Part shown: positions 44,782 through 57,874 of the stretch, in pieces
Layout of the letters: each line of letters begins with the position of its first letter
Position numbering within the stretch: the first letter of the stretch is position 1
Assembly: GCF_001425825.1 (NCBI RefSeq)
Contig: NZ_LMDM01000003.1
Location: forward strand, 1,149-65,148
Source: Rhizobacter sp. Root1238
GTDB taxonomy: Bacteria; Pseudomonadota; Gammaproteobacteria; Burkholderiales; Burkholderiaceae_C
Reading direction: 5' to 3'
Length of the DNA stretch: 64,000 nt
Position numbers and translations under genes: made by a program
Notes under the pieces: model-generated
What the model saw: only the letters and a program-made list of their open reading frames with translations
What the model was told of the DNA's origin: nothing
Database searches by the model: none

Positions 44782-46041
44782 ATGGACAAACTCCTCATCC
44801 GCGGTGGCCGCCAGCTGAACGGCGACGTCACGATCTCCGGCGCCAAGAACGCCGCGCTGCCGGAGCTGTGCGCCGCGCTGCTGACGGCCGATCCGGTCAC
44901 GCTGACCAACGTGCCGCGCCTGCAGGACGTCAGCACCACGCTGAAGCTGCTGCGCAACATGGGCGTCAGCGCCGAGCGCAGCGAATCGGCCCCCGACACC
45001 GTCGCGCTGAACGCTGCCGCCGTCACCTCGCCCGAAGCCCCGTACGACCTGGTCAAGACGATGCGGGCGTCGATCCTGGTGCTGGGCCCGCTGCTGGCGC
45101 GCTTCGGCGAAGCCACCGTCTCGCTGCCCGGCGGCTGCGCGATCGGCTCGCGCCCGGTCGACCAGCACATCAAGGGCCTGCAGGCGATGGGCGCCGACAT
45201 CGTCGTCGAGCACGGCTACATCATTGCCAAGACCACGCGCCTGAAGGGCGCCCGCATCACGACCGACATGGTCACCGTGACCGGCACCGAGAACCTGCTG
45301 ATGGCCGCGACGCTGGCCGACGGCGAGACGGTGCTGGAGAACGCCGCCCAGGAACCCGAGATCCGCGACCTGGCCGAGATGCTGATCGCGATGGGCGCGA
45401 AGATCGAAGGCCACGGCGGCAGCAGGATCCGCATCCAGGGCGTCGAGCGGCTGGGTGGTGTGCAACACCGGATCGTTCCCGACCGCATCGAGACCGGCAC
45501 CTTCCTGTGCGCGGTGGCCGCCACCGGCGGCGACGTGGTGCTGCGGCGCGCGCGCGCCGACCACCTCGATGCGGTGATCGACAAGCTGCGCGAGGCCGGC
45601 GTCACGATCGAATCGGGCGACGACTGGATCCGCGTGAAGAACACGAAGCGCCCGCGCGCGGTGGGCTTCCGCACCAGCGAGTACCCGGCCTTCCCGACCG
45701 ACATGCAGGCGCAGTTCATGGCGCTGAACTGCATCGCCGAAGGCTCGGCCAAGGTCACCGAGACGATCTTCGAGAACCGCTTCATGCACGTCAACGAGCT
45801 GGTGCGGCTGGGCGCGAAGATCGAGGTCGACGGCCACACCGCGGTGATGAACGGCGTCGAGCGCCTGTCGGGCGCGACCGTGATGGCGACCGACCTGCGC
45901 GCCTCGGCCAGCCTGGTGATCGCCGGCCTGGTGGCCGACGGCGAGACGGTGGTCGACCGCATCTACCACCTGGACCGCGGCTACGACCAGATGGAAGCCA
46001 AGCTGCGCGGCATCGGCGCCGACATCGAAAGAGTCAAGTGA
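44782..46041 (+). CDS. murA: UDP-N-acetylglucosamine 1-carboxyvinyltransferase
   Basis: 419 residues, standard. MurA moves enolpyruvate from PEP to UDP-GlcNAc, the first committed murein step. Lys22-Asn23 (SGAKNAALP) and the catalytic, fosfomycin-target cysteine Cys119 in [16 protein letters not shown] are present, so it should be fosfomycin-sensitive. The hisG ATG overlaps its stop (TGATG). Confidence 0.98.
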   Translation: MDKLLIRGGRQLNGDVTISGAKNAALPELCAALLTADPVTLTNVPRLQDVSTTLKLLRNMGVSAERSESAPDTVALNAAAVTSPEAPYDLVKTMRASILVLGPLLARFGEATVSLPGGCAIGSRPVDQHIKGLQAMGADIVVEHGYIIAKTTRLKGARITTDMVTVTGTENLLMAATLADGETVLENAAQEPEIRDLAEMLIAMGAKIEGHGGSRIRIQGVERLGGVQHRIVPDRIETGTFLCAVAATGGDVVLRRARADHLDAVIDKLREAGVTIESGDDWIRVKNTKRPRAVGFRTSEYPAFPTDMQAQFMALNCIAEGSAKVTETIFENRFMHVNELVRLGAKIEVDGHTAVMNGVERLSGATVMATDLRASASLVIAGLVADGETVVDRIYHLDRGYDQMEAKLRGIGADIERVK

Positions 46042-46685
46042 TGCTGACCCTTGCACTGTCGAAAGGCCGGATCTTCGACGAGACGCTGCCGCTGCTGAAG
46101 GCGGCCGGCATCGAGGTGACCGAAGACCCGGAGAAGTCGCGCAAGCTGATCCTGGGCACCAACCAGCCCGAGGTGCGCGTGGTGCTGGTGCGCGCGACCG
46201 ACGTGCCCACCTACGTGCAGTACGGCGGCGCCGACCTCGGCGTGGCTGGCAAGGACATCCTGCTGGAGCACGGCGGCCAGGGCCTGTACCAGCCGCTCGA
46301 CCTGCGCATCGCGAAGTGCCGCATGAGCGTCGCGGTGCGCGCCGATTTCGACTACGCCGCGGCCGTGAAGCAGGGCTCGCGCATCCGCGTCGCGACCAAG
46401 TACGTCGGCGTGGCGCGCGACCACTTCGCGGTGAAGGGCGTGCACGTCGACCTGATCAAGCTGTACGGCTCGATGGAGCTCGCACCGCTGACCGGCCTGG
46501 CCGATGCGATCGTCGACCTGGTGTCGACCGGCAGCACGCTGAAGGCCAACCACCTGGTCGAGGTCGAGGAGATCATGCAGATCTCGTCGCGCCTGGTCGT
46601 CAACCAGGCGGCGCTGAAGCTCAAGCGCGAGCCGCTGCGCCGCATCATCGATGCCTTTTCCACTGCCATAGAGTCCCGACCATGA
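46041..46685 (+). CDS. hisG: ATP phosphoribosyltransferase, short form
   Basis: 214 residues, the short HisG that needs the HisZ regulatory subunit (not in the window). First step of histidine synthesis. [18 protein letters not shown] at the start and the PRPP loop [16 protein letters not shown] near 155-170 are intact. It starts the his run, overlapping murA, and its stop overlaps hisD (ATGA). Confidence 0.97.
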   Translation: MLTLALSKGRIFDETLPLLKAAGIEVTEDPEKSRKLILGTNQPEVRVVLVRATDVPTYVQYGGADLGVAGKDILLEHGGQGLYQPLDLRIAKCRMSVAVRADFDYAAAVKQGSRIRVATKYVGVARDHFAVKGVHVDLIKLYGSMELAPLTGLADAIVDLVSTGSTLKANHLVEVEEIMQISSRLVVNQAALKLKREPLRRIIDAFSTAIESRP

Positions 46686-48004
46686 GCGTGAAGATCCGCC
46701 AGCTCGCCACCACCGCCCCCGGCTTCGAGGCCGATTTCCAGCGGGTGCTGCATTGGTCGGCGGAGACGGATCATGCGATCGAGGAGCGCGTCGCCGCGAT
46801 CCTGGCCGACGTGCAGGTGCGTGGCGATGCCGCGGTGCTGGAGTACACGCAGCGCTTCGACGGGCTGGCGGCCGCGTCGGTCGCGTCGCTCGAGATCACA
46901 CGCGACGAGTTGCAGGCCGCACTGCAGGCGATCACGCCGGCACAGCGCACGGCGCTCGAAGCGGCCGCGCAGCGCGTGCGCAGCTACCACCAGCGCCAGC
47001 TCGAGGCCTGCGGCCGCTCGTGGAGCTACCGCGACCAGGACGGCACGCTGCTCGGCCAGAAGGTCACGCCGCTCGACCGCGTCGGCATCTATGTGCCGGG
47101 CGGCAAGGCGGCCTACCCGTCGAGCGTGCTGATGAACGCGGTGCCCGCGAAGGTGGCCGGTGTCGGCGAGATCGTGATGGTGGTGCCGACCCCGAAGGGC
47201 GAGCGCAACGCGATGGTGCTGGCCGCGGCGGCGATCGCCGGCGTCGACCGCGCGTTCACGCTGGGCGGCGCGCAGGCCGTCGCCGCGCTGGCCTACGGCA
47301 CGGCCAGCGTGCCGGCGGTCGACAAGATCACCGGCCCCGGCAATGCCTACGTTGCGAGCGCGAAGCGCCGCGTGTTCGGCAAGGTCGGCATCGACATGAT
47401 CGCCGGGCCGAGCGAGATCCTGGTGCTGGCCGACGGCAGCACGCCGCCCGACTGGGTCGCGATGGACCTCTTCAGCCAGGCCGAGCACGACGAACTCGCG
47501 CAAAGCATCCTGCTGTGCCCCGATGCGGCCTACATCGCGCGCGTCGCCGAGGCCATCGATCGGCTGCTGCCCGACCTGCCGCGCCGCGACGTGATCCGCG
47601 CATCGCTCGAAGGCCGCGGCGCGCTGATCCACACCCGCAGCATGGAAGAGGCCTGCGAGATCAGCAACCGCATCGCGCCGGAGCACCTGGAGGTCAGCTC
47701 GGCCGAGCCGGCGCGCTGGGAGCCGCTGCTGCGCCATGCCGGTGCGATCTTCCTCGGCGCGTTCACCAGCGAGAGCCTGGGCGACTACTGCGCCGGTCCG
47801 AACCACGTGCTGCCGACCTCGGGCACCGCGCGCTTCTCGTCGCCGCTGGGCGTCTACGACTTCCAGAAGCGCTCCAGCCTGATCGAGGTCAGCGAGGCCG
47901 GCGCGCAGGTGCTGGGGCCGATCGCGGCCGAGCTGGCGTATGGCGAAGGCCTGCAGGCGCATGCCCGGGCCGCCGAACTTCGACTGAAAGGGAACAAGGC
48001 ATGA
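46682..48004 (+). CDS. hisD: Histidinol dehydrogenase
   Basis: 440 residues. Zinc enzyme of the last two histidine steps. [32 protein letters not shown], and zinc ligands Gln266/His269 in SQAEHDE are present. HPEHLEV-equivalent RIAPEHLEV (catalytic Glu-His pair) is also seen. Overlaps hisG and hisC by four bases each. Confidence 0.98.
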   Translation: MSVKIRQLATTAPGFEADFQRVLHWSAETDHAIEERVAAILADVQVRGDAAVLEYTQRFDGLAAASVASLEITRDELQAALQAITPAQRTALEAAAQRVRSYHQRQLEACGRSWSYRDQDGTLLGQKVTPLDRVGIYVPGGKAAYPSSVLMNAVPAKVAGVGEIVMVVPTPKGERNAMVLAAAAIAGVDRAFTLGGAQAVAALAYGTASVPAVDKITGPGNAYVASAKRRVFGKVGIDMIAGPSEILVLADGSTPPDWVAMDLFSQAEHDELAQSILLCPDAAYIARVAEAIDRLLPDLPRRDVIRASLEGRGALIHTRSMEEACEISNRIAPEHLEVSSAEPARWEPLLRHAGAIFLGAFTSESLGDYCAGPNHVLPTSGTARFSSPLGVYDFQKRSSLIEVSEAGAQVLGPIAAELAYGEGLQAHARAAELRLKGNKA

Positions 48005-49080
48005 GCGCCGCGCTGGAACAACGCATGAAACGGGTGATCCGCCAGGACATCCAGTCGATGCACGGCTACGCGGTGCAGCCGTCGGCGGGGCTGGTCAAGC
48101 TCGACACGATGGAGAACCCGTTTCCGCTGCCGCCCGCGCTGCGCGAGGCCCTGGGCAAGCGCCTGGCCGACGTCGCGCTGAACCGCTACCCGGCCGAGCG
48201 GGGCGACCTGCTGCGCGCGAAGCTCGCAGAACACGCCGGCATGCCGGACGACTGCGACATCATGCTGGGCAACGGCTCCGACGAGCTGATCTCGCTGCTG
48301 GCGCTGGCCTGCGACGTGCCGGGCAACAGCGTGCTGGCGCCGCTGCCGGGCTTCGTGATGTACGCGATGTCGGCCAAGCTGCAGGGCCTGCCGTTCATCG
48401 GCGTGCCGACCACGGCCGACTTCGAGCTCGACCTGCCGGCCATGCTGTCCGCGGTGCGCGAGCACCGGCCGGCGCTGGTGTACCTCGCCTACCCGAACAA
48501 CCCGACCGCGAACCTGTGGGACGACGCGGCGATCGACGCGATCATCGAGGCCGCGCCCGGCCTGGTGGTGATCGACGAGGCCTACCAGCCGTTCGCCGCG
48601 CGCGATTCGATGGCGCGCCTGAAGCGCCACGAGCACGTGCTGCTGATGCGCACGATGAGCAAGTTCGGGCTGGCCGGCGTGCGCATCGGCTACCTGATCG
48701 GGCGCAAGCCGCTGGTCGCCGAGGTCGACAAGCTGCGCCCGCCGTTCAACATCAGCGTGCTGAACTGCGAGGCGGCGCTGTTCGCGCTGGAGCATGTCGA
48801 CGAGTACGCGCGCCAGGCCGCGATCATCCGCAGCGAGCGCGACCGGCTGCTGGCCGCGCTGCGCGAGCTGCCCGGCGTGCAGCCGTTTCCGAGCGAGGCC
48901 AACATGATCCTCGCGCGCGTGGCCGATTCGGCCGCCGCGTTCGCCGGCATGAAGGCGCGCGGCGTGCTGGTGAAGAACGTCGCCGGGCTGCACCCGCTGC
49001 TGGCCAACTGCCTGCGCCTGACGGTGGGCACGCCCGACGAGAACGTGAAGATGCTGCAAGCCCTGAAGGAAAGCCTCTGA
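48001..49080 (+). CDS. hisC: Histidinol-phosphate aminotransferase
   Basis: 359 residues, fold type I PLP enzyme. [12 protein letters not shown] at the start, [11 protein letters not shown] and the PLP lysine Lys221 in [20 protein letters not shown] in [11 protein letters not shown] binds the substrate carboxylate/phosphate. Overlaps hisD by ATGA and hisB by one base. Confidence 0.97.
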   Translation: MSAALEQRMKRVIRQDIQSMHGYAVQPSAGLVKLDTMENPFPLPPALREALGKRLADVALNRYPAERGDLLRAKLAEHAGMPDDCDIMLGNGSDELISLLALACDVPGNSVLAPLPGFVMYAMSAKLQGLPFIGVPTTADFELDLPAMLSAVREHRPALVYLAYPNNPTANLWDDAAIDAIIEAAPGLVVIDEAYQPFAARDSMARLKRHEHVLLMRTMSKFGLAGVRIGYLIGRKPLVAEVDKLRPPFNISVLNCEAALFALEHVDEYARQAAIIRSERDRLLAALRELPGVQPFPSEANMILARVADSAAAFAGMKARGVLVKNVAGLHPLLANCLRLTVGTPDENVKMLQALKESL

Positions 49081-49679
49081 TGAGCACCGTGGAACGCAAG
49101 GCGGAGGTGGTCCGCAACACCAACGAGACGCAGATCCGTGTCGCGCTGAACCTCGACGGCACCGGTGCCGCGAGCTTCCACACCGGCATCGGCTTCTTCG
49201 ACCACATGCTCGACCAGATCGCCCGCCACGGGCTGATCGACCTCGACATCGACGCCAAGGGCGACCTGCACATCGACGGCCACCACACGGTGGAAGACGT
49301 CGGCATCACGCTCGGCCAGGCGATGGCGAAGGCGGTGGGCGACAAGAAGGGCCTGCGGCGCTACGGCCATGCCTACGTGCCGCTCGACGAAGCGCTGTCG
49401 CGCGTCGTGATCGACTTCTCCGGCCGCCCGGGGCTGCACATGCGCGTCGACTTCAAGAGCGGCATGATCGGCGCGCTCGACACCCAGCTGGTCTACGAGT
49501 TCTTCCAGGGCTTCTCGAACCACGCCGGCGTCACGCTGCACATCGACAACCTGCATGGCGAGAACGCGCACCACCAGTGCGAGACGATCTTCAAGGCCTT
49601 CGCGCGGGCGCTGCGGATGGCGCTGGAGATCGACCCGCGCGCGGCGGGCGTGATCCCGTCGACCAAGGGATCGCTGTAA
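49080..49679 (+). CDS. hisB: Imidazoleglycerol-phosphate dehydratase
   Basis: 199 residues, the monofunctional form without the N-terminal phosphatase found in E. coli. Histidine-rich manganese motifs are complete: [41 protein letters not shown] and [14 protein letters not shown]. The ATG overlaps the hisC stop. Confidence 0.98.
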   Translation: MSTVERKAEVVRNTNETQIRVALNLDGTGAASFHTGIGFFDHMLDQIARHGLIDLDIDAKGDLHIDGHHTVEDVGITLGQAMAKAVGDKKGLRRYGHAYVPLDEALSRVVIDFSGRPGLHMRVDFKSGMIGALDTQLVYEFFQGFSNHAGVTLHIDNLHGENAHHQCETIFKAFARALRMALEIDPRAAGVIPSTKGSL

Positions 49680-50336
49680 ATGGCACGCACCGTCGCGGTC
49701 GTCGACTACGGCATGGGCAACCTGCGCTCGGTGTCGCAGGCGGTGCTGCACGTGGCGCGCGGCGAAGGGGTCGACGTAATCGTCACGTCGAAGCCCGACG
49801 AGGTCTACGCCGCCGAGCGCGTCGTGCTGCCCGGCCAGGGTGCGATGCCGGACTGCATGCGCGAGCTGCGCGAATCGGGCCTGCAGGAAGCCGTGCTGCA
49901 CGCCGCCGCCAACAAACCGCTGATGGGCGTGTGCGTTGGCATGCAGATGCTGCTGTCCAGCAGCGAAGAGGGCCCGACCGACGGGCTCGGGCTGATCCCC
50001 GGCGCGGTGCGGCGTTTCCAGCTCGCCGGGCAGCTGCAGCCCGACGGCAGCCGCTTCAAGGTGCCGCAGATGGGCTGGAACCAGGTCTGGCAGCGGGCCC
50101 GGCCGCGCGTGCACCCGATCTGGGCGGGCGTGCCGGACGGCTCGTACTACTACTTCGTCCACAGCTTCTATGCGCAACCGGCCGATCCGGCCGACAGCGC
50201 CGGTGAAACCGATTACGGCGTTCGCTTTACCTGCGCGCTGGCTCGGGATAACATTTTCGCCACGCAGTTCCATCCCGAGAAAAGTGCCGAGCACGGGCTT
50301 GCCCTGTACCGCAACTTCCTGCATTGGATTCCTTGA
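49680..50336 (+). CDS. hisH: Imidazole glycerol phosphate synthase, glutaminase subunit
   Basis: 218 residues. Class I glutamine amidotransferase that feeds ammonia to HisF. Catalytic Cys85 in GVCVGMQML and the His198/Glu200 pair in FHPEKS are present, as is [10 protein letters not shown] at the N-terminus. It starts directly after the hisB stop. A MarC-like gene sometimes placed here in relatives is absent. Confidence 0.97.
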   Translation: MARTVAVVDYGMGNLRSVSQAVLHVARGEGVDVIVTSKPDEVYAAERVVLPGQGAMPDCMRELRESGLQEAVLHAAANKPLMGVCVGMQMLLSSSEEGPTDGLGLIPGAVRRFQLAGQLQPDGSRFKVPQMGWNQVWQRARPRVHPIWAGVPDGSYYYFVHSFYAQPADPADSAGETDYGVRFTCALARDNIFATQFHPEKSAEHGLALYRNFLHWIP

Positions 50337-50406
50337 ACGCTGGTCAGCGTCACCTTTGCGCCTTCTCGGTCCGACCGATCATCCACCCCACCTCCTTGAT
50401 TCGGCC

Positions 50407-51161
50407 ATGCTGCTGATCCCTGCCATCGACCTGAAAGACGGTCACTGTGTCCGCCTGAAGCAGGGCGACATGAACGACTCCACCATCTTCAGCGAGGACC
50501 CGGCCGCGATGGCGCGACGATGGGTCGACGCCGGCGCGCGGCGCCTGCACCTGGTCGACCTGAACGGCGCGTTCGCCGGCAAGCCGGTCAACGAGGCGGC
50601 GATCAAGGCCATCCTGGCCGAAGTCGGCGACGACATCCCGGTGCAGCTGGGCGGCGGCATCCGCGACCTCGACACCATCGAGCGCTACCTCGACGACGGT
50701 CTCAGCTTCGTGATCATCGGCACCGCCGCGGTCAAGAGCCCCGGCTTCCTGAAGGACGCCTGCAGCGCGTTCGGCGGGCACATCATCGTCGGGCTCGACG
50801 CGAAGGACGGCAAGGTCGCGACCGACGGCTGGAGCAAGCTGACCGGCCACGAGGTGGTCGATCTCGCGAAGAAGTTCGAGGACTACGGCGTCGAAGGCGT
50901 GATCTACACCGACATCGGCCGCGACGGCATGCTCAACGGCATCAACATCGACGCGACCGTCAAGCTGGCGCAGGCGCTGTCGATCCCGGTGATCGCGTCG
51001 GGCGGGCTGTCCGACCTGACCGACATCGAGCGGCTGTGCGCGATCGAGGACCAGGGCGTCGAAGGCGTGATCTGCGGCCGGGCGATCTACACCGGCAACC
51101 TCGACTTCACGCTGGCGCAGAAGCGCGCCGACGAGCTGAACGGCAACCGAAACGGCGCCTG

Positions 51162-51162
<1 letters not shown>
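50407..51162 (+). CDS. hisA: ProFAR isomerase (HisA)
   Basis: 251 residues, TIM barrel. [17 protein letters not shown] places the catalytic Asp8. [17 protein letters not shown] and the phosphate-binding [12 protein letters not shown] are typical. 70 bases separate it from hisH, with no hairpin seen. Its stop overlaps the hisF ATG. Confidence 0.97.
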
Positions 51163-51922
<760 letters not shown>

Positions 51923-51926
<4 letters not shown>

Positions 51927-52600
51927 GGGCCGCGAAGCGGGGCACGACCGCCGCGAAGGTCGAGACGCCGGACCAGGCCGGCAAGCCGGGCAAGGCCCCG
52001 GCGCCGAAGGCCGGGCTGCCGCGCGAGGTGCGGGTGATCGGCGGCGTGTGGAAGCGCAGCAAGCTGCCGGTGGCCGATGCCCCGGGGCTGCGGCCCACGC
52101 CCGACCGGGTGCGCGAGACGCTGTTCAACTGGCTGGGCCAGTCGCTGGACGGCTGGCGCTGCCTGGATGCCTACGCCGGCAGCGGGGCGCTCGGCTTCGA
52201 GGCCGCGTCGCGCGGCGCGGCCGAGGTCACGATGATCGAGCGCGACGGCCGGCTGGCGCGTGGCCTGCGCGAGGTGCAGGAACGGCTGAAGGCGGTGCAG
52301 GTGCGCGTCGAGGCCGCCGACGCGCTGGCCTGGATGGCGCGCAGCGCGCCGGGCCGCTTCGAGCTGATCTTCATCGATCCGCCGTTCGACGCCGATGTGT
52401 TCCTGCCGGCGCTGAAGGCCGCGGCACCGCTGGTCGTCGACGGCGGCTTTGTCTACCTGGAGGCCGACCGGGCCTTCGCGGAGGCCGAGCTGGCGCCGCT
52501 CGGCCTGGTCCTTCAGCGCCACGGCCGCGCCGGCGCGGTGCATTTCCATTTGCTGCGCCGCAGCTACACTGCGCCGCAAACGCCCGTGGAAACCGTGTGA
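51923..52600 (+). CDS. rsmD: 16S rRNA (guanine(966)-N(2))-methyltransferase
   Basis: 225 residues from a GTG start that overlaps hisF. RsmD methylates G966 in the 30S head. [32 protein letters not shown] loop [13 protein letters not shown] and catalytic DPPF (152-155) are intact. A basic ~35-residue N-terminal extension (rich in A, K, P, G) precedes the usual start. Followed by coaD, the common pairing. Confidence 0.95.
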
Positions 52601-52622
52601 GCCCGATCCGAAGGAGCCTGTC

Positions 52623-53401
<779 letters not shown>

Positions 53402-53414
53402 GCGATACCTCAGG

Positions 53415-53834
53415 TCACTTCGCCGGCTTGCCCTTGGTGGGCGGCACGATGATTTGCACCTCGTCGTCTGCGGTCTTGGTGCCCTTGGCGGACCTGGCCT
53501 TCGTTGATTTGCCCTTTGCGGGCTTGGCCTTGGGCGCCGACGCGGCATGCGCGACTGGCGCGAGGTTCATCGCGCTCGACGGCCGGACGGCTGCCTCGCG
53601 TGCGAGCCGGTCCTGTTCCATCTTCGCGCCGGTCTCGGCCTGCTTGTGGGCCGCCGCCTCGGCCTCGGCGCGCTGCTTCGCGGTGCGCCCGTCGCGGGCG
53701 TCGACGGCCTCGCCATCGGTGCACGGCAGCTGCGAGTAGACGTTGCGGTCGGGGCCGCAGCGGTAGACCGTCGGCCCGGCCATCGCGCTGGCGCACGCAA
53801 CGGTCGACAGCAGTGCGATCAACGGGCGCTTCAT
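53415..53834 (-). CDS. Small secreted protein, DUF4124-like N-terminus
   Basis: 139 residues. The signal peptide [20 protein letters not shown] is followed by [16 protein letters not shown], like the cysteine-pair turn of DUF4124 proteins. A helical A/E/K/R-rich segment and a lysine-rich low-complexity tail (repeats of KAKPAKGKS) come next. The function is unknown. The ATG overlaps the pth stop (ATGA), so it is translated behind pth. Confidence 0.75.
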   Translation of the reverse strand: MKRPLIALLSTVACASAMAGPTVYRCGPDRNVYSQLPCTDGEAVDARDGRTAKQRAEAEAAAHKQAETGAKMEQDRLAREAAVRPSSAMNLAPVAHAASAPKAKPAKGKSTKARSAKGTKTADDEVQIIVPPTKGKPAK

Positions 53835-54463
53835 TCGGTCTTCTCCGCGGCGGGAGCGTCCGGTGCCGCAGGCCGCGTCGGTTTCGGGCGCGGGGGCTTC
53901 GCGTTCAGCTTCATCGTGGCCTTCTCCATCTCGCCGGCGGCGATCAGGTCGAGCACGCTCATCGTCTTCGCGATCGTCTCCCCGATCGCGTCGCGCGCCT
54001 CGGGCTTGGGCTTGCGCAGCACGTAGTCGATCACCTCGGCCTTCACGCCGGGGTGGCCGATGCCGAGGCGCAGGCGCCAGTAGTCGGCGGTGCCGAGCTG
54101 TGCATGGATGTCGCGCAGCCCGTTGTGGCCGGCATGGCCGCCACCGCGCTTGAACTTCGCCTGGCCGGGCATCAGGTCGAGCTCGTCGTGGGCGACCAGG
54201 ATCTCGTCGGGGGCGATCTTGAAGAAGCGGGCGAGCGCCGCGACCGACTTGCCCGACACGTTCATGTAGGTCTGCGGCTCCAGCAGCCAGACCGGTCCGT
54301 CGGGGCGGTTGACCCGCGCGACGAGCCCGAAGTAGCTGCGCTCAGGGACGAGCGAGGCCTTCCATTCGCGCGCGACCGCATCGATCCACCAGAAACCGGC
54401 GTTGTGGTTGGTCGCTTCGTATTCCGGCCCGGGGTTGCCGAGGCCCACCATCAGTCGAATCAT
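53831..54463 (-). CDS. pth: Peptidyl-tRNA hydrolase
   Basis: 210 residues. Pth recycles peptidyl-tRNA. The catalytic His20 in [51 protein letters not shown] and [12 protein letters not shown] are all present. The C-terminal 25 residues are a proline/alanine/lysine-rich extension. In relatives it follows rplY directly; here a chitinase-like gene lies between. Confidence 0.97.
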   Translation of the reverse strand: MIRLMVGLGNPGPEYEATNHNAGFWWIDAVAREWKASLVPERSYFGLVARVNRPDGPVWLLEPQTYMNVSGKSVAALARFFKIAPDEILVAHDELDLMPGQAKFKRGGGHAGHNGLRDIHAQLGTADYWRLRLGIGHPGVKAEVIDYVLRKPKPEARDAIGETIAKTMSVLDLIAAGEMEKATMKLNAKPPRPKPTRPAAPDAPAAEKTE

Positions 54464-54509
54464 CCGCGGATTATCGACTGGGGGCCCGACGCGCCGGACC
54501 GGTACAGGT

Positions 54510-55862
54510 TTACTTCACCAGCGGAGCGACGCCGTTCGCGAACGGCCAGCCCTGGGTCTCGTCGGTGCCGATCTCCCAGTCGAACGCGCCGCGGATCGTC
54601 GGGTGGTTGGCCTTGACCTGGTTCCAGGTGTCGATCGCCTGCTGGCGCGTCATGTAGTTCGTGACGCCGGCGTTGATGCCGAAGCCGACGACCACGTGCT
54701 CGGCGCCCAGCAGCCCGACCCATTCCTTGATGCTGTTGACGACGTAGGCCGGGTCGGCCAGGTTCGGGCCGTCGTAGTACTGCGGCGCGCAGTAGTCGAT
54801 CGCACCGGCGTCCACCATCGACTTGCAGAACACCTTGTCCACCGAGTTCCACGGGGCCGGCGGGGCGCTGATGACGAAGCCCGGGAACTGGCGCTTCAGC
54901 TCGAGGCTGATCCAGATCATCTCGTTGGTGTCCGGCGCCTGGCTGCCTTCGAAGGTGTTCCAGTCCATGCCGTCGAGGCCGCCGAGCTGGTTCGCGATCC
55001 CGACGATGCTGTTGACGAAGGTCTGCGACTTCGTGCGATTCGGGAAGCTCATGCCGTTGCCGGCACCGCCGACCGACAGGATGATCTTGCGGCCTTGCGT
55101 CGTGCGGGCGTACTGGATGTCGGCCTTCAGGTTGGTCGCAGCGCCGCGGCCGTCGCCGGGCGCGCTCCAGGTGACCGCGCCGGTCGTGCCGGGCGAGCCG
55201 CCGACCGGGCGGGCAGCGAACAGGTAGACCAGGTTGTAGTTCGCCGGCAGGTCGCGGATGCGCAGCGGCGACGGCTTCCAGTCGGGGTAGTAGCCGCCGG
55301 CGACCTTGGCCGGCAGGCCTCCCGGGTTCCCGGTGCCGCCGCCGCAGGTGGTCGGTTGCCAGTACCAGGTGCTGATTGTCGGATTGGTCGCGTCGCTGCC
55401 GTTCGCGGTGACGTTGACCAGCTTGTAGTAGTTGCCGTTCGGCACGTAGCGCACGACGGTGCCGACGGTTCGGTAGATGGTGCCTTCGACCCAGTCGACG
55501 GCACCGCAGCTGGCGGCCTGCGTGACCTTGTACGACGAGACGAAGTCGTTGAAGCCCAGCGGCACCAGGTTGGCGTTGTCGGCGGCGAGCTTCAGCGAGC
55601 GGCCGCCGTAGTTCGAATGCTCGAACAGCTCGACCTGGTAGCCGCTGCGCACCTTGACCGACGACGCGCGGTCGTTCCACGCGCTGCCGATCCAGCCGCT
55701 GCTGGCGCCGCTGCAGGTCGACGCGCCCTGGTAGTTGACGTGCTCGTACAGGCACACCGCGTCGGCGTCGGCCGCCTGCGCGGCAGGGGCGAACGCGGCC
55801 CCCAGTGCTAGCAGCGCGGCCCAGCCGGCGCGCTGCAATGAATGGGTGATGGAACTCGGCAT
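54510..55862 (-). CDS. Secreted GH18 chitinase-like protein with beta/gamma-crystallin and chitin-binding-like domains
   Basis: 450 residues with a signal peptide (to about AQAAD, residue 31). Residues ~33-110 look like a beta/gamma-crystallin domain ([29 protein letters not shown]). ~120-175 resemble a CBM5/12-type module ([17 protein letters not shown]), then a GGGTGNPGG linker and GH18 from ~190. SxGG is intact (LSVGGAG), but the catalytic DxxDxDxE is DGMDWNTFE, with N for D and one extra residue. GGGGAG is six bases before the ATG. Single gene, inserted between rplY and pth. Confidence 0.85.
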   Translation of the reverse strand: MPSSITHSLQRAGWAALLALGAAFAPAAQAADADAVCLYEHVNYQGASTCSGASSGWIGSAWNDRASSVKVRSGYQVELFEHSNYGGRSLKLAADNANLVPLGFNDFVSSYKVTQAASCGAVDWVEGTIYRTVGTVVRYVPNGNYYKLVNVTANGSDATNPTISTWYWQPTTCGGGTGNPGGLPAKVAGGYYPDWKPSPLRIRDLPANYNLVYLFAARPVGGSPGTTGAVTWSAPGDGRGAATNLKADIQYARTTQGRKIILSVGGAGNGMSFPNRTKSQTFVNSIVGIANQLGGLDGMDWNTFEGSQAPDTNEMIWISLELKRQFPGFVISAPPAPWNSVDKVFCKSMVDAGAIDYCAPQYYDGPNLADPAYVVNSIKEWVGLLGAEHVVVGFGINAGVTNYMTRQQAIDTWNQVKANHPTIRGAFDWEIGTDETQGWPFANGVAPLVK

Positions 55863-55938
55863 GCTTGCTCCCCGGGTGGTGATGGGGCTGCACGGTAAGT
55901 CCATCGGCGGTCGCGAATCGTGTCTCAAACGTGACGAC

Positions 55939-55952
55939 TGAAACCGCTTTCA
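55939..55952 (-). promoter_or_regulatory. LacI-family-type operator upstream of the chitinase-like gene
   Basis: TGAAACCGCTTTCA fits the LacI/GalR consensus TGNAANCGNTTNCA at every fixed position. On the minus strand it overlaps a -35-like TTGAAA (55948-55953). It is 77-90 bases before the gene. No LacI-type regulator is in the window, so the ligand is encoded elsewhere. Confidence 0.55.
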
Positions 55953-55974
55953 ATTCCCGTGCTTCGCTGAAAGC

Positions 55975-55999
55975 AAAAAGCCCCGCCAAGGCGGGGCTT
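55975..55999 (-). terminator. Intrinsic terminator of prs-rplY
   Basis: On the minus strand AAGCCCCGCC-TT-GGCGGGGCTT followed by a run of T (the A-run 55975-55979 on plus). A strong Rho-independent terminator, 25 bases after rplY. Confidence 0.9.
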
Positions 56000-56023
56000 C
56001 GTGCAAGCAGCAGGCCGGAGGTC

Positions 56024-56665
56024 TTACCCGCGGTTCTGCTTCTCGCTCTTCTTGGCCTTGGTCGGGGCCGCGGCCACCGGGGCCACCACCACCGGAGCGG
56101 CTTCTTCTTCGGCCGGCACCGAGGTCGAGACGATCACCGGGTTCGGCTTGCCCTGCGTGACGACCTTGATGCCGTCGGCCAGCTTCAGGTCGCTGACGTG
56201 CATCGATTGGCCCTTGGCCAGGTTGGCCAGGTCGACGGTCAGGAACTCGGGCAGCTGCGAGGCCAGGCACTGGATCTTCAGCTCGGTGACGACGTGGTTC
56301 ACCAGGCAGCCATCGGTCTTGACGGCCGGCGAGCCTTCTTCGTTGATGAAGTGCAGCGGCACCTTCTTGACGATCTTGGTGGTGGCATCGACGCGTTGGA
56401 AGTCGATGTGCAGCACGATCTGGCGGAAGGGGTGCATCTGGTAGTCACGCAGCAGCACCTGTTCGGTCTTGCCGGCCAGTTCCATCTCAAGGATCGACGA
56501 GTGGAAGGCTTCCTTCTTCAGCGCATGGAACAGCGCGTTGTGATCGAGCTCGATCATCGAAGGGGTGCCGGCGCCATAGACGATGCCGGGAACTTTGTCA
56601 GCCAGGCGCAGGCGGCGGCTCGCTCCGGTCCCCTGCAGCTTGCGCTCGAATGCGACGAATTTCAT
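56024..56665 (-). CDS. rplY: 50S ribosomal protein L25/general stress protein Ctc
   Basis: 213 residues, the long two-domain CTC form. It binds 5S r[47 protein letters not shown] and [19 protein letters not shown] are typical; the C-terminus is an A/P/K-rich tail ending EKQNRG. It lies 107 bases after prs on the same strand, the usual pairing. Confidence 0.97.
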   Translation of the reverse strand: MKFVAFERKLQGTGASRRLRLADKVPGIVYGAGTPSMIELDHNALFHALKKEAFHSSILEMELAGKTEQVLLRDYQMHPFRQIVLHIDFQRVDATTKIVKKVPLHFINEEGSPAVKTDGCLVNHVVTELKIQCLASQLPEFLTVDLANLAKGQSMHVSDLKLADGIKVVTQGKPNPVIVSTSVPAEEEAAPVVVAPVAAAPTKAKKSEKQNRG

Positions 56666-56772
56666 GTGGACTCCAAAAATTGGAAGACACCCGCGACCAG
56701 GTGTCGAAAACAGGGTCTTGCGACCCTGGCGATCGTGGCCGGCGCCCGAGGGCTACGGCCTTTGCTTGCGGA

Positions 56773-57735
56773 TCAGAAGTTGCTGTTCTGCTCCGCGAAC
56801 AAGGAAGTCACCGATTCACCGTCGGAGATCCGGCGGATGGTTTCGGCGAACAGGAATGCCACCGACAGCGGACGCACCTTCGAGCAGGTCTTGCCCTCGT
56901 CGCTGAGCGGGATGGTGTTGGTGATGACGACTTCGTCGAGCTGCGAGCCCTTGATGCGCTCGATCGCCGGACCGGAGAACACCGCGTGCGTGCAGTACGC
57001 ATAGACGTTCTTCGCGCCGCGTTCCTTCAGCACCTCGGCCGCCTTCACCAGCGTGCCGGCGGTGTCGATCATGTCGTCCATGATCACGCAGTTGCGGCCG
57101 TCGATGTCGCCGATCACGTGCATGACCTCGGAGACGTTGGCCTTCGGGCGGCGCTTGTCGATGATGGCCAGGTCGCAGCCGAGCTGCTTGGCCAGCGCCC
57201 GGGCGCGCACCACGCCGCCGACGTCCGGCGACACCACCACGAGATCCTGGTAACGCTTACTCTGCAGGTCGGACAGCAGCACCGGCGACGCGTAGATGTT
57301 GTCGACCGGGATGTTGAAGAAGCCCTGGATCTGGTCGGCGTGCAGGTCCATCGTCAGCAGGCGCTCGACGCCGACGGCCTCGAGCATGTTGGCGACGACC
57401 TTGGCGCTGATCGGCACGCGCGTCGAGCGCGGGCGGCGGTCTTGCCGGGCATAGCCGAAGTAGGGGATCACGGCCGTCACGCGGCGGGCCGAAGCGCGCT
57501 TCAGTGCATCGACCATGATGCACAGCTCCATCAGGTTTTCGTTCGTCGGCGCGCAGGTGGGCTGGACGACGAAGATGTCGCGGGCGCGGACGTTCTGCTG
57601 GATCTCGATGGCGACTTCACCGTCGGAGAAGCGGCCGACCGAAGCCTTGCCGAGTTCGATGCCGAGATGCGATGCGATTTCCTGCGCAAGGGCGGGATTG
57701 GCATTGCCGGTGAACAGCACGGTGTTGAAAAGCAC
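56773..57735 (-). CDS. prs: Ribose-phosphate pyrophosphokinase
   Basis: 320 residues from a GTG with GGAGG four bases upstream, which gives the family N-terminus (seven residues before [11 protein letters not shown]). An ATG at 57795 would add 20 residues and has a poorer ribosome binding site. PRPP synthase feeds nucleotide, histidine and tryptophan synthesis. [41 protein letters not shown] and the PRPP loop [13 protein letters not shown] are intact. Confidence 0.95.
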   Translation of the reverse strand: MLFNTVLFTGNANPALAQEIASHLGIELGKASVGRFSDGEVAIEIQQNVRARDIFVVQPTCAPTNENLMELCIMVDALKRASARRVTAVIPYFGYARQDRRPRSTRVPISAKVVANMLEAVGVERLLTMDLHADQIQGFFNIPVDNIYASPVLLSDLQSKRYQDLVVVSPDVGGVVRARALAKQLGCDLAIIDKRRPKANVSEVMHVIGDIDGRNCVIMDDMIDTAGTLVKAAEVLKERGAKNVYAYCTHAVFSGPAIERIKGSQLDEVVITNTIPLSDEGKTCSKVRPLSVAFLFAETIRRISDGESVTSLFAEQNSNF

Positions 57736-57874
57736 GTTTCCTCCGTCGACGCTCTGGCGGGGTGCGTTGCGGGGTGCGAGCAAGGGCGCATTCATGGTCC
57801 AGCGCACCCACCCTTCCGTTTCAGCCCCGCGTGCGCTGGTGTGAGCACCGGGAAACAAGGCACATCAAAGAATT

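Noticed and set aside
56773-57858. Longer prs reading from 57858 or 57795
   Set aside because: The added residues are not found in the family, while GGAGG followed by GTG at 57735 gives the normal N-terminus. Proteomics could still favour 57795.
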